Shown here piece after piece: positions 43,073 to 53,922 of a stretch of 64,000 nt of DNA; the stretch's first letter is position 1, and each line of letters begins with the position of its first letter. The translations under genes and the position numbers were made by a program. Source of the stretch: Pyropia yezoensis. Lineage: Eukaryota; Rhodophyta; Bangiophyceae; Bangiales; Bangiaceae. The notes below the pieces were generated by a model. That model worked only from the letters and a program-made list of their open reading frames with translations. It ran no database searches and was not told the origin of the DNA. Where the stretch lies: positions 25,631,554 to 25,695,553 of the forward strand of contig CM020619.1 in NCBI GenBank assembly GCA_009829735.1. Reading direction: 5' to 3'.

Positions 43073-45243
43073 GCCCTTGGTAGGGTGCTGTCCGCCGGGG
43101 CATCCGGCTGAGGAGGTACCTCCTCGACGGCCAGTACTCCGCCTGGAGCTGGCTGTCTACCCGGTACGGGTCCGGGTGCTCTGGCGGGATATCCCCCGGT
43201 GGATGCCTTGCGTTGCGCCGCTGCCCGCCGAGACTCCTCGGGGATGAGTGGGCAGGAAGACACTCAGTGCTGGGGATCCCTACACAACATACATCCGGAC
43301 GTGCCGGTCCCCCCCGGAGTTCGCATCGGGGTAGCCCCGTAGCTACGGTTGCCTCCCTCGGGCGCCCGAGTGCCTGCTCCCTGGTAGGCCTTGGGTCCTT
43401 GGGTCAACCGGAACATGGACTCCCCCAACCGGTTGGGTCGGCCCGCAATCTGCGGAGGTGCCTCCGTGCGCACCGCCCATGTTGGCAAGGGTTGGTGAGG
43501 GTTACCCGTCACCGGGGAGTACCCCGTAGTCCGTACGTACGGGACGCGACGTCCCGTGCCCTCACTGACCTGGAACTGGGTCCCCGCCGGAGCGATGTAC
43601 GCTACCGTACCGTGCTCGTCAATCATCGGCGTCGCCGGTAGCAACAGGTGGCCCTGTTGGTCGACTAGAGGTTCATCCTCACCGGTACGGGGATGTTCGG
43701 TCGCCACCAGTACTGGTGCGGACTTACGTTCCACCTTCTCTTGCCTCGGTACCGGGGTAAGACTGGGCTTGCTCCCCTCACCCTTGGGCTTTGAGGCAAG
43801 AGCACACTCCGGGTGAAGCACCCGGTAGGCGTCCCCCAGGGACTTGCACATATGCATCAGTCGACTGAAGTTCGTCCGTGCCGTGTTGGCGCCCCGTGCG
43901 GATATCCGCGCGTAGTTGGGTACTCCTGCGAACAAGATAGCCCGTAGCTCCCCTTCTCCGAGGAGCTTCCCAAGCTCGTAGTCGAGCTCTTGGATCCGGC
44001 GTCCAAACATCTCCTCATCCTCCCAGGACTGGGCGGTGGCAGTGCGAAGGGCCCGATAGTGGTCTTCGCACTTGTCCTCACTGAGGTAGCTGCTAAGCAG
44101 CTCCTTCAATATCCCACGGTTATCCATGGGGGTGGCAGCGACCCTCATTCCCGGCATCGGGGATGCCTGGCGAAGGATGCCTCGCACCCGTTCATCAACA
44201 AAGAACGGGAGGATCTCCAGGGCCAGCCCCTCATTAACGAGGGCCTTGTCCGCGGCTGCCTTGAAGCTAGTCAAGAAGCCGATGACTGCCAACGGGCGTC
44301 CGTTGGGGCCGCCGAACATAGGGACTCCCTTCATAAGGGTCTGCAGAGAGCGAATCGCCCGATGCGACGTATTACGCATCGATTCCGATACGGTGGTCGA
44401 GCGGTCCTCCAAACGATAACGTTCCGGAGTAAGAACCGACCGGAAGACCTCGTTGACGATCTCCGTGTCAGCGTCCTGGATATCCAGTCGCTTAGCCAGT
44501 TGATGAGCAAACTCATCGGACTCCATCCGCTTCAGTAGGCTCGCAGTTACCTGCGCGGTCATAGCTTCCACCACTGAAGATGGTACTTCAGGCGTCGGCA
44601 CCTCGGGAACCCGAGTTGCCTGGCTTCCGTCGTCGAGGGGGTAATGGAAAACGGGACCGTCCCCCCCCATTGCCGACTCTGTTCCGGCGTAAGTGTCCGC
44701 CGGACCATGTCCGCGGAGCCCGCTCTGGGTGCTCCGAGCGTAGCGCTCCGTATGGCTACGTTCCAACTCAGCCGACGAGTCGGATCCATACCCCGCCGTG
44801 TCCGGGGGTTGTCCAGGAGTAGCGACACCGGGGCTGACCCTGGTGGACTCCGAAAGTATTCCGGCCGGTTCGAACCGTACCGGTGTGGGAGGCATACGAC
44901 GGGGTGCCGTCGTGTGGCGTGTTGACATCAACACGGCCATTGCGTCCTCCGTCCGATCTTGACGGGCGTCGAGTCCGGAAAACCGGGCCTCGATGCGGGC
45001 CAATGATGCCATCAGGGAATCCCCTGGTGAAGGAGGCGGCGGAGTGAGGTCGGTCGATGACAGTTGAGGTGGGCCCCCTCCTCCTGCCGTTCGAGCCGTT
45101 CCAAACGTCGATCCGGCGCCGGAAAGCATTGGCGTCTCAATGTTGTCGATCGGGTTCCCGATCCCGGTTCCCTTAGTCACCTCCGGGGTTGGCGTCGACG
45201 CCCATCCGTCATCTTGAACGTTCCCCGTCTCTTGGGTACACAT
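43060..45243 (-). pseudogene. Element A gag with TGA inside the zinc knuckle
   Basis: ATG 45243. Residues about 75-105 look like a coiled coil. The middle is a helical capsid-like region of the retrotransposon gag type (SWEDEEMFGRRIQELDYEL and nearby). A CCHC zinc knuckle starts CMLCRDPQH at about 43,267-43,293 and is completed by VSSC after an in-frame TGA at 43264-43266, giving the C-x2-C-x4-H-x4-C spacing if the TGA counts as one residue. The frame then continues to GNE and TAA (43060). The TGA is probably a mutated Trp or Arg codon. Confidence 0.7.
43066..43072 (-). promoter_or_regulatory. -1 frameshift heptamer, element A
   Basis: GGGAAAC read as G GGA AAC in the gag frame, followed by GAG TAA. 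It fits the X XXY YYZ rule for -1 ribosomal slippage, and the protease lies in the -1 frame with no stop in between. Confidence 0.75.
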
Positions 45244-45449
45244 AGTCACAATCAGTCAACCGACGTAACAATCACCACGAGTAAGGGAGCGAGGGGGTAG
45301 ATGGGGGAGAGTAACAGTAGATCACAGTCAAGGTAAAAACTCAACACAATCGATCAGGTTGCAACACCACGAGTACAAGAAAAGGACCGGATCCCTATCC
45401 GTGTGCCAGGGCCGAAGACGGCGTCACCACAAGGGTGACGGAAACCCGT

Positions 45450-45466
45450 CCCCTGCTGCTTCACCA
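45450..45466 (-). other. Primer binding site of element A
   Basis: TGGTGAAGCAGCAGGGG directly after the LTR, complementary to a tRNA 3' end with CCA. I cannot name the tRNA. Confidence 0.5.
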
Positions 45467-45467
45467 A

Positions 45468-45830
45468 TGTAGCACAATAGGTATCCGTCGCACGTCCACT
45501 CTCAGGGAACACTCACCAAGGGGGATCGGCACCATCATCACCGGGAGGCCAAGGTTGCTGTCCTTGGAGCGCAAGCCACGGGACCAAGATGGGAGCCTAA
45601 ATGGGAGGGGTTTGTTGTTCTGCCTTGGCCGGCGGTGGATTCGCCGCCGGCCCCTTCGTTCTAAACCCTCGGAGACACTACTAACTACCCTCCACCCCAA
45701 GATGCAAGTCCCTCTGGTCATACGTAACTTATAGATACCGTGACCAGTACGGACTCTCAAATTGAAAGCCAAGGATTAGAAGTAGCCCCCCTAATATTAG
45801 GGTCACAATACGGACAACCATGTTGCTACA
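45468..45830 (-). repeat. 5' LTR of element A (363 bp)
   Basis: On the minus strand it begins TGTAGCAACA at 45830 and ends TGTGCTACA at 45468, a good terminal inverted pair. It is followed one base later by TGGTGAAGCAGCAGGGG (a primer binding site starting with TGG), and 225 bp later by the gag ATG. The 3' LTR is missing. Confidence 0.7.
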
Positions 45831-48800
45831 ATCAGCTCCTTCCTTCTGGTCATCCTCCGAGTCCGATTCCAGGATCTCGCCGGCTCTGGCCACCGGAGTG
45901 CCCTCAATCCCGTTCCGTCGCGTGTAGGCGCAGACGTCCGCAATGGGTAACCGGTTTGAGGATTCCCAGGTATCATCCACCGGATTGAAACCGAACCAGC
46001 GTACTCGCAGGTACAAGCGCCCGTCCCTTCAGGCGTGGTCGACGAACTTGACGTAGACATATTCTCCGCTCTCTTCTTGCGATAACCAGGGTACTGCGGC
46101 CCGCTTGCGCCGCGTCAAATCCCGTTTGCTTGGCGGTGGAGCTCGGGTGACATGGTCGCTGCTCACCCGGTACGGGGAGCCATCCAGAAGAAAGGTCCAG
46201 CCGTCCGTATTCAGGATCTCATAAGGTCTATCCGTCTTAGAGTCCAGCTTCCCCCGGGTCTTGCTATGATTGTCCCAGTCGCCACCACCCAGTTCCTTGT
46301 TCTTTTCCCGGACACTCTTGTCATAGTCCCGCTTGTGTCGCTCCTGGGTCTTTGAGATTGACTCCTTGACTCTTGGGAGCAGGAGCTTCAATTGTTCCAG
46401 GAACTCATCCTTTGCCTTGGGACCTGACTGCAGTGCAGGCTGGAGACCGTCTGGTATTCTTTCCAGGGAGAAGTTCGTCAGCCGCCTTGGGGTGACAAAG
46501 TCGAGTGGAGCGACCCCCGTTGTCCGGTGAACTCGGGAGTTGTAGGCTAGCGTGAGGACAGCCAGGAGCTCGTCCCAGTCTTCTTGATGCTCCTCAACGT
46601 AGTGCCGTAGCATTTCCACCAGGGTCCGGTTGAATCGTTCCACCTGGCCGTTCGTTTGTGGGTGGTACGTCGTGGTGAACAAGTTCTTGATACCCATCAG
46701 GTCAAAGACTCCTTGGAAAACCAGGGATGCAAACTGGGGGCCATTGTCGGTAATGGTCCTCAGCAGGATCGCTCGAGTGAACTTGGAGAACCGGTCACAA
46801 ATGATGAGCAGGTATATGTTGCCACTGGGTGTTTCAGGTAGGGGCCCCAGGATGTCCATGCTTAAGCTTGCAAAGGGCTCCGCCGCCGGGAATAGGCGTA
46901 GCTTAGAAGTCTTCTTCTTCTGGGACAACCGGTTCCTTGCACAGGAGACACAAGCCTTAAGGTTTTTATGGACGTCACTGGCCATGGTTTCCCAGAAGTA
47001 GTGTCGTCGCATCGAAGCATACATCCGCTTGATGCCAGGATGTCCGGCCTGGGGAGACGAGTGCTCCAGGCCGAGGATGTCATCTCGTAGACTCCGGGGT
47101 ACGTAGACTTGAGTTGCCCCATCGAAGGGTGACACCCGTACCAGGAGTCCATCTGTAGACTCGGAGAAGCGACTATTCCGGTTCAGGTCCACTTGGTGGC
47201 GAAGCTCCGAGCATTGAGGATCCGTCAGTTGTGCCTCCAGCATCCGGTGAGTTGTTACCGGTTGATGAGCTTCAGGTTTCTCATACAGGGGAGCATGCCA
47301 GCCACGTCCGACATTCGGGAGGATGAAACAAGGTATTTCCTCCGGGATAGGGCCGGTGTCGGCTGCAGGAGTCTCCAACCGGGACATAGTGTCGGCGCAG
47401 TGGTGCTCCCTCCCTGCTCTGGTGCACACCTTGTACTTGAATTCCGAAAGGCGTAGGCGCCACCGGGCGACTCTCTCTTGGCTGCTGTCCATGCATAGCA
47501 GCCACCTTAGGCTGGCGTGATCCGTCCCGATGAGGAACTCTTGCCCTTCAAGATATGGGCGTAACAGGAAGCAAGCCCAGACGACCGCCAAGCATTCGCG
47601 CTCCGTCGTGGAATGATTCTTCTCGGCTGGAGTCAGGACGCGACTGTAGTAGCCTATCGGGAGGAAGTGCCCATCAGGTTGTTGCTGAAGTAGAGAACAC
47701 CCCACCTGGGCGCCACAGGCGTCAGTCTCCAGGACAAACTGGCCTTCCCGCTTGGGTAACGCCAGTACTGGAGTTGTGTTCAGGCGCTTCTTGAGCTCTT
47801 CGAAGGCAGCGGTCTGCTTCTCGTCGAACACCGGGAGTTGTGCGGGGAGCTTCTTACTGGTGAGTTTGGTCAATGGCCGGGCAATCAAGGCATAGTCCCG
47901 TACGAACCGGCGGTAGACGTTGCACATACCCAGAAAGCTCTTGAGTTCCGTCTGGGTCTTAGGTTGCCGTGCATGCCGGAGGGCCTTGATGTTTTTCTCG
48001 TTGACTCGGAGCTCCCCCGGACTCAGCACGTGCCCCAGGTACTCCACTTCAGTCTCAAACAGATGGCACTTCTCGGCCTTCAGGGTAACTCCAGCCTTGG
48101 ACAGGAGAGCCAGGACCTCTCGAACGTGCTCCAGGTGTTCCGCCGGGGTCTTGGACAAAACGATAATATCGTCCAGGCAGACCCAACATGTTCTCCACCT
48201 TAGCCCCGACAGGATGATGTCGATGGCTCTCTGGAAGGTCGCCGGAGCATTGGTGAGACCAAAAGGAAGACGCTTGCACCGGAACAGTCCCAGGTGGCAC
48301 GTGAAGGTTGTTCTTGTCCTTGTCCTCGTCAGCCAGAGGGATCTGCCAGTAACCGGCATTACAATCCAGCGTTGAGAAGAGGGTGGCGTCACCAAGAAAG
48401 TCGATGCAATCGTCCATCCGGGGTATCGGGTAAACATCCCTGACTGTCATCTCGGTCAGGCGCCTGTGGTCAACGCAGAAACGGAAGTAACCGCCAGGTT
48501 TCGGGACGACTACCACCGGGAAGGCCCACTCGCCATCAGACGGCTCGATAATATCCATCTTGAGCATCTTGTTAACCTGCTTCTCAATCTCATCCCGGCG
48601 ATGAGGTCCAGACCGGTCTGGTTGCAGGTGCTCTGGCTTGGCATCTGGCTTGATTTGAATCCGGTGCGGAGTGGCGTCCATCTTGCCCAGCTCTCCAGAC
48701 CATAGGTGCCGATATTCCAGGAGAAGCTTCTCCAGTGCCTCCTTCAAGTCGGGAGGAACATTCTCTTGGTTGACCTTTGGCATCCCGGGTGGTGCTTGAT

Positions 48801-49787
48801 CGGGCTTCGGGGTGACGCTGCCAGCCTGCTCTTGTCCCGGAGGTACGTCTAAGGCCGTTAGGTTGGATGCCAGTTCTTGTTGCAGGTTCAAGAGGTCCTC
48901 CTTGCTCATGGGACGGGCAGACCCCAGGTAAGGCTCTGCTGTTCCAACCCGAGTGCCCTTGGGAGCGTTATCGGCTTCCGGCTCACGTTGACGATTAGCA
49001 CCGAGAATGGGGTGTGCCTCTCCACCTTTATGTGATGTCCGTGGGCCCAGTATAACCGGTGTTTCGCCAGAAATTCCTTACGTCCGTAGATCAGGCATTG
49101 ACCCGTAGTCCGGGTGGTCACTTGAACCTTGGTCTCCGAACGAGGAGGTAGGAGCACCGGTTTGAAGAGAGTCAAGGTAGAGGGTGGGATGCGTTCCTTC
49201 TTGTTCTTGACTACACGAACCTTGGCGCCCAGATGCTCCAGCACCGGTGACACAAACCCATGGTTGAACTGCACCTTTCCTTCTCCGGGCAGGATACTCG
49301 TGACATGCTGCTTCTGGAATTCCCAGCCTAGAATGAGGGGGACGGATAGAGTCTTGACTTCTAGAAAGGGAAAAAGCATTGGTTCATTGTTGACATGGAT
49401 GGCGACAGGAAGGTGGCGAAGGGGTCGTAGGGTTTGACCTGAAGCGTCTACAATCCGGGTCTTGGTAGGAGCTCTCCTGGAATGTCGACGCCAGCCCGGA
49501 GGTAGCAGGTTCTCAGTGATGACGCTTTGTCCGGCTCCCGTGTCAACCACCGGAGTAGCAGCTTGGGGAAGGCTATCCCCCACACGCATACGAGCATTGA
49601 TCTTGAGGTTCCCCTCACGCAAGACAAGCACGGTCCCCTTGAGCAAAAAGGGTGTCCAGGCGGCTACCAGTTGAGCAGGTAACTGCCGTCCTTTCTCCCG
49701 GCACGCAAGGGGAGAATGGGTAGAAGTACCCTGCCATCGGAGATTCGGGAAGTCACTTGGGGAGATCGCCTGCCCTACTCGTTTCCC
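45831..49787 (-). pseudogene. Element B pol, inactive
   Basis: Order on the minus strand: protease (VVDTGAG, about 49,540), reverse transcriptase (FPVVVVPKPGG; CLDDII in place of YLDD near 48,170), RNase H (ETDACG; TDHASL), integrase (GHPGIKRMY zinc region; SMDILG; TDNGPQF; VERFNRT), and a chromodomain (RVRWFGFNPVDDTWE). Damage seen against element C: a one-base change of frame near 48,950 and another near 48,310, loss of 24 codons just before DNGPQF that removes part of the integrase core, losses of three and two codons further on, and TGA in place of Trp at about 46,030. It cannot yield a full polyprotein. Confidence 0.8.
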
Positions 49788-50928
49788 GGGTCCGAGGATT
49801 CCTTGGAGGTCTCGGGCTCCAGATCAAAGTCCGTAGGAGCTTCCTTGGCCAGAGCCTCCGTGATGCTCTGCAAATTGCCACCCGGATTGCGTGTACCTGT
49901 GCCTTGTCCGTCTTGCAAGGCGCTCGCCGGTCAGCCCAGTTGACTGCCTTCGCTTACACCAGTCCTTGACGCTTGAGCTTCTCCTGGAGGTCCTTGCGAG
50001 TGGTCGGGCACTGGTAGGACATGTGGTCCTCCTTTTGGCACAGCCAACAAGACCTGAACAGCTGGTTCTTGACCTCCTTGGGGGCGACCAAGGAAGGTTG
50101 CTCCTTAGAGACAAAGCCGCCCCACTTGTCACCTGACACCACGGGTGAGGTTTCGCCAGCTTCCAGAACAGGTACAGGGCTATCACCTCCCTTATACTTT
50201 TCGGGTCCGGGACGAGCTCTCGACAATGGCTTGGGAGTCGATACCATGGGAGCTTGGAGGGCCTTGACTTGCCGGTACTTGCCCTGGGTGTAGGCCATCA
50301 CCTGCTGAAAAATATGTTCTTGGTGTTCCTGGTTGTAGTTCCCAGCGTCTACTTGAAGATATTCAGGAAGCCCTTCCGAGAAGATCACCTTGAGCCTGTC
50401 CTCAGGGTGAACGTTGCACCAAGCCTCGCTCATCTCCCGGACACGGCGGGCGAAGGCCTCTGGAGTCTCTTGTCGTTCCATGGTTGCCCGGCTCAACTTG
50501 CCCTTTGTCTTGCGCAGGAAGTTCGCGTCAGCGTAGTTGGACAAGAGCCAGTTGACTGCTTCCGGATAGCTCCCAAAGGTACGTCCAACAATGTGTCCGG
50601 CTGAATATGGGAGAGCCTGTGCGAACCGCTGTTCCGCATCTCCGGTCATGAAGTTGACCAGGAGGTAGAGTGCCTTGCCCTCAGACACATCGTTGTCGTT
50701 GCATGCCTTGACAAACCGGCGCAGGAAGGCAAAGACAAGCGCCGGCTTCTTCCCAGAAAACTTAGAATGTCCCCCGAAACGCGGCTGCATGCGCCGGTTC
50801 AGGAATGCCATATTCTTGGCCGCCTTCCGGGTGTAACCTTGGTCTTGGTTCTCCAACCGGTAGTTGCCCCAATACGTGACCTTGTGCAGGGTGGCATTTG
50901 TGGTATAAAACTCGATCCTCTCAGACAC
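49775..50928 (-). pseudogene. Element B gag, with early stop
   Basis: The first ATG in frame is 50810. Capsid-like helical region followed by a CCHC knuckle CWLCQKEDHMSYQC. A TAA at 49954-49956 follows KRQGLV, where element C reads Phe (TTT) and goes on for about 60 more codons to GNE and the stop. The sequence after the TAA still resembles C, but has a further frame change before the conserved GGGAAAC (49781-49787). Confidence 0.75.
49781..49787 (-). promoter_or_regulatory. -1 frameshift heptamer, element B
   Basis: GGGAAAC followed by GAG TAG, identical to element C including neighbouring bases, although the gag frame upstream is broken. Confidence 0.65.
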
Positions 50929-50929
50929 G

Positions 50930-51472
50930 TGTCAATATCCCTCGGGGGAAAGGGACAGGTAACGCAGAAAGGGGAACTACGAGAATGGTATGCCTGTTGC
51001 CTCACGTGCCTGCTTGCAGGGCAAACAGATACGCACGGTAGTGCACACGGGGAAGAGGAAAGCAAACGCGCAGTTGTCTTTTTCCCTGAGGGCGCGGGCC
51101 GAGGGCGCCCCGCTGTCCCTCTTAACGTGCATCTGGGGGAACCCCGGCACGTTGGCCCGGTAGCCCCCCCCCATAACCCCGAGTGGCCCCGACCCGAGTC
51201 TAACCTCGTCAGGTCGGGGGCCACTATCACTACTAATTCTATTCCCACTCACTAATCTCACACTCAAATTCTCTCAAATCAAGTCCCTCACAAATATGCA
51301 AAAACACATCAGAAATCCCTCTCTCGCGTGTGGATAGCGTAGTCCACCGCATCCCAGTGCCGGGCACGGGCCACGGCCGCCAACCATCGCCACACGGCGG
51401 GCGTGTTCTGGCACCTGGTGCCCTCTGGTTGCAGTCCCGGGTCGGCGCCAAGTCGGGGCCAGGGATGCTACA
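50930..51472 (-). repeat. LTR shared by elements B and C (about 543 bp)
   Basis: On the minus strand it begins TGTAGCATCCCT at 51472 and ends AGGGATATTGACA at 50930; the two ends are inverted repeats with small differences. A polypurine tract (AGGGAGGGAGCTA) sits directly upstream, as expected of a 3' LTR for the element to the right. The gag of element B begins within 120 bp downstream, as expected of a 5' LTR. The left end is less sure, since I see no clear primer binding site starting with TGG. Confidence 0.6.
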
Positions 51473-51487
51473 TAGCTCCCTCCCTAG
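51473..51487 (-). other. Polypurine tract of element C
   Basis: AGGGAGGGAGCTA on the minus strand, ending at the LTR start. In LTR elements this tract primes plus-strand DNA synthesis. Confidence 0.6.
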
Positions 51488-51658
51488 TCCGGCACGTCCT
51501 CGGGCCGAACCAGGTGCCACCGTGCACAGCCTCGAGCACGTCCACACCGGTGCCGAGGTCGAGCGTCTTCACCCCGGTCACGATCACCTGCCCCGATTCT
51601 GCCCCCCCCCCCTCCGCTCCTTCACCTTGGCCCTCTCGTTCCCCGGAGTCTGGACGGT

Positions 51659-53777
51659 ATGTCCAGTTCCGAGATCCAAGCTGGGCCCGTGGTTCCGGCG
51701 GCGAGTGTTGCGGAGGAGAACTCGGGTCGTCGTGCCCCTCTCCTGCCTCCGGTTCCTCGGATGTCGGTGCCGGCGCCGGTCGTTACGGCGGGGACGGATC
51801 GAGTTCCCCCGGCTTCCGCGATGCACCCGGTCGAGGCCCCCCCGGAGGGTCTCCCGGAGATGCTTCTTGGGCAGGACCCTCTGGCGGCCCGGCGTTACTC
51901 CACGGTGGTCGGCAACGCCGGGGCGGCCCAGTGCCAGCAGGATTGCATGGACCTCTGGCGCAAGGAACTCCAGCGCGGGGTCTTGACCGAGATGGACAAG
52001 GCACGTCTTCATACGGCGGACCAGATGCGCCTGGCACAAGACCGCTCCCAGAGCTTCTCGGGTTCCTCTTGGGCTGCTCGTCTGGAGGATCTCCCCTTCG
52101 CGCTGGTACTGGATCTACCCTTGACCGAGCGTCGCGTGTCCGCGTCCGTTCTCCGGTGGCCGGAGGAGGAAGGGTACGTCCACCGGGCGCTCAAGGTCTG
52201 GGACGAGGCGCTCAAGGGGTCGGGAAGCTTGAACTGCGACCCCCGTCCGAGCATGGTCGCTCTGGAGCCGCCTTTCTTGACCCGGAAAATACTCCAAGTT
52301 GTCGCCGGCACGGGAGCAGGGTGAGCGACGCGGGCGTCAGCGTGACTTCCTTGTAAGCTGCAACCACCAGGAGTTCTGGAAGCTGGACAAGGCTAACCGG
52401 GCTGCATACTACCCCAAGGTCATCCCGCAGCAGCAGGAAGTCGAGATCCCGGTCGGGTTTGCTCCTTCCAGCATCCCTTGCACCTGGTACTTCTTGGACG
52501 CCTTGACTCAGGCGTCGATCAAGGGCTTCTTCCACTCAATCCCGTACATGATGTACACGTCCGAGATGACAGTCTTGGCGGCCAACCACTGGCTTCATGA
52601 GGTCTTGGTGTCCAACCGGCTTTGGTTTCTTCCTGACCTCCTGATGGTCTGGATTGTCGACAAGTTGACCGTCGACTTCCTGTGCAGCCAGGACGAGGAG
52701 TACAAGGAGCTCTTCCAGGCGATGATCGACTTCCGGCGTCTGGTGCCGGTGCATGACCGGAACTTCTTGAACGCGATTGCCGACCAGAACCGCCCGCGTC
52801 GGGATGGCTTCGGTTGGGCGCAGGTGGTCTACCAGTCTTCTCCGGCCAAGGTGCAGCTGGCGACGCCGCTTCCGGCGTGGCCGCAGCTAGGTAGCTTTCC
52901 TGCTCCGGCCGCCCTTGATCTTCTGCCAGTTGGACCGCCGGTGCAGGAGTCGGGATGGGCCGCGGCGGTCGGTCGGGCGTCTGCGGCGGCTCCACTTCCT
53001 CCGGTTGCCCCTGTCGCCCCGGTCGCCTCGCCTGAACCGTCACCGGCACGTCCGCGCCCTGTTCCGGCTGTGCCAGTACTTCAAGCTCCTCCGGCACCGC
53101 GCTTGTCTGCGGCGAGTCTGGGAGTGGCCGTGCGGTCGCCGATTACTCCGGCCGCTCTACCCCGGACGCCTTCTTCCAACGCCGGCGGCGCTGTGCCTCC
53201 GCTGGAGTTGGGTACTCCGGTCTCGGGGGCCGTTGTGGACCGTCCGGTAGTGTCATCCTCGGGCCGGTTCGAGATTCCGGCGCCGACTCTGCGCCTCACC
53301 CGCTTCCGGGTGCCTGACTGGTACCTGAACCAAGGTGGTCCAACATGCGACCAGTACGACGTCGGCATGATTGAAGACCAGCTGGGTCGTCTTCCGGTGC
53401 AGGTTGAAGGCGTCGGGTCCTCTCTGGTGCTGGGTACTTACGCCAGCGTCTTGAACGACGTGGTCGACCGGGTGTTTGCTTGCGCGGACAGCGGCCAGAT
53501 GTCGAACAACCCGGTGGTTGGCGAACTTCTGGCGACTTTGACGCGGCATGGCCTGGCCCAGCAGTGGTCAGAGACCTTCACGGGCTTCCAGCGGCGCCGA
53601 CGGACATATCTGGATGAGCGGGAGCCACCGGCAACTACTGGTACTACTCCGATGGCGTCATACCGGGATGCGCCGCGTCCACCGCACTACGTCATCCCGT
53701 CTTCCTCCGGTTCCCGTCGTACCGCGGAGGTAGCGCCGGAGGACACTCCCGCGGCTCAGCGTCCGCGCCGAGAGTAG
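51659..53777 (+). CDS. Antisense ORF inside element C (unknown protein)
   Basis: Opposite in strand to gag-pol, between the pol stop and the 3' LTR. ATG 51659 opens a frame to TGA 52322-52324. A second frame overlaps from about 52,300 and runs to TAG 53775-53777; together they give about 700 codons. Part 1 has mixed helical sequence (DCMDLWRKELQ). Part 2 opens with NHQEFWKLDKANRAAYYPKV, then a Pro/Ala/Val-rich linker and a conserved-looking C-terminal domain (FRVPDWYLNQGG, LVLGTYASVLNDVVDRVF). Composition is protein-like, unlike shadows of pol. No known domain is recognised. Antisense ORFs in this position are known from some plant gypsy elements (Grande, RIRE2 type), function unresolved. The frame change near 52,320 is present in both gap copies. 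Confidence 0.65.
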
Positions 53778-53922
53778 TAGTTGGATGCAAGGAGGGTGAG
53801 GGTCTTGGGAGAAGCGAGGAGGGAAGAGGCGGAGAGAAGGGTTGCTCGAGCGGGTGCTTGTTTTCCTTGATTGTTCCATGCTTGCGTTGCGTGTTATCCT
53901 TGATATACCCGTTCCCTTCTTC

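Larger units (their letters stand above)
42100..45830 (-). mobile_element. Ty3/gypsy-type LTR element A, 3' truncated
   Basis: Minus strand, in order: 5' LTR (45468-45830), primer binding site, gag (43060-45243), -1 frameshift site (43066-43072) and protease. The element then stops near 42,100, where hAT repeat units begin, so reverse transcriptase, integrase and the 3' LTR are missing. Its LTR is inserted in the chromodomain tail of element B. Its gag differs from that of B and C, so it is a separate family. Confidence 0.75.
45831..51472 (-). mobile_element. Ty3/gypsy chromodomain element B, decayed
   Basis: Minus strand: LTR (50930-51472), gag, pol, then the chromodomain tail cut at 45831 by the LTR of element A. 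It is close in sequence to element C, but has frameshifts, stops and an integrase deletion. The 3' LTR was displaced or lost with the insertion of A. Confidence 0.75.

Noticed and set aside
46152-51255. Short plus-strand frames over elements B and C pol
   Set aside because: Shadows of the minus-strand pol and gag; only the 51659-53777 frame has independent composition.
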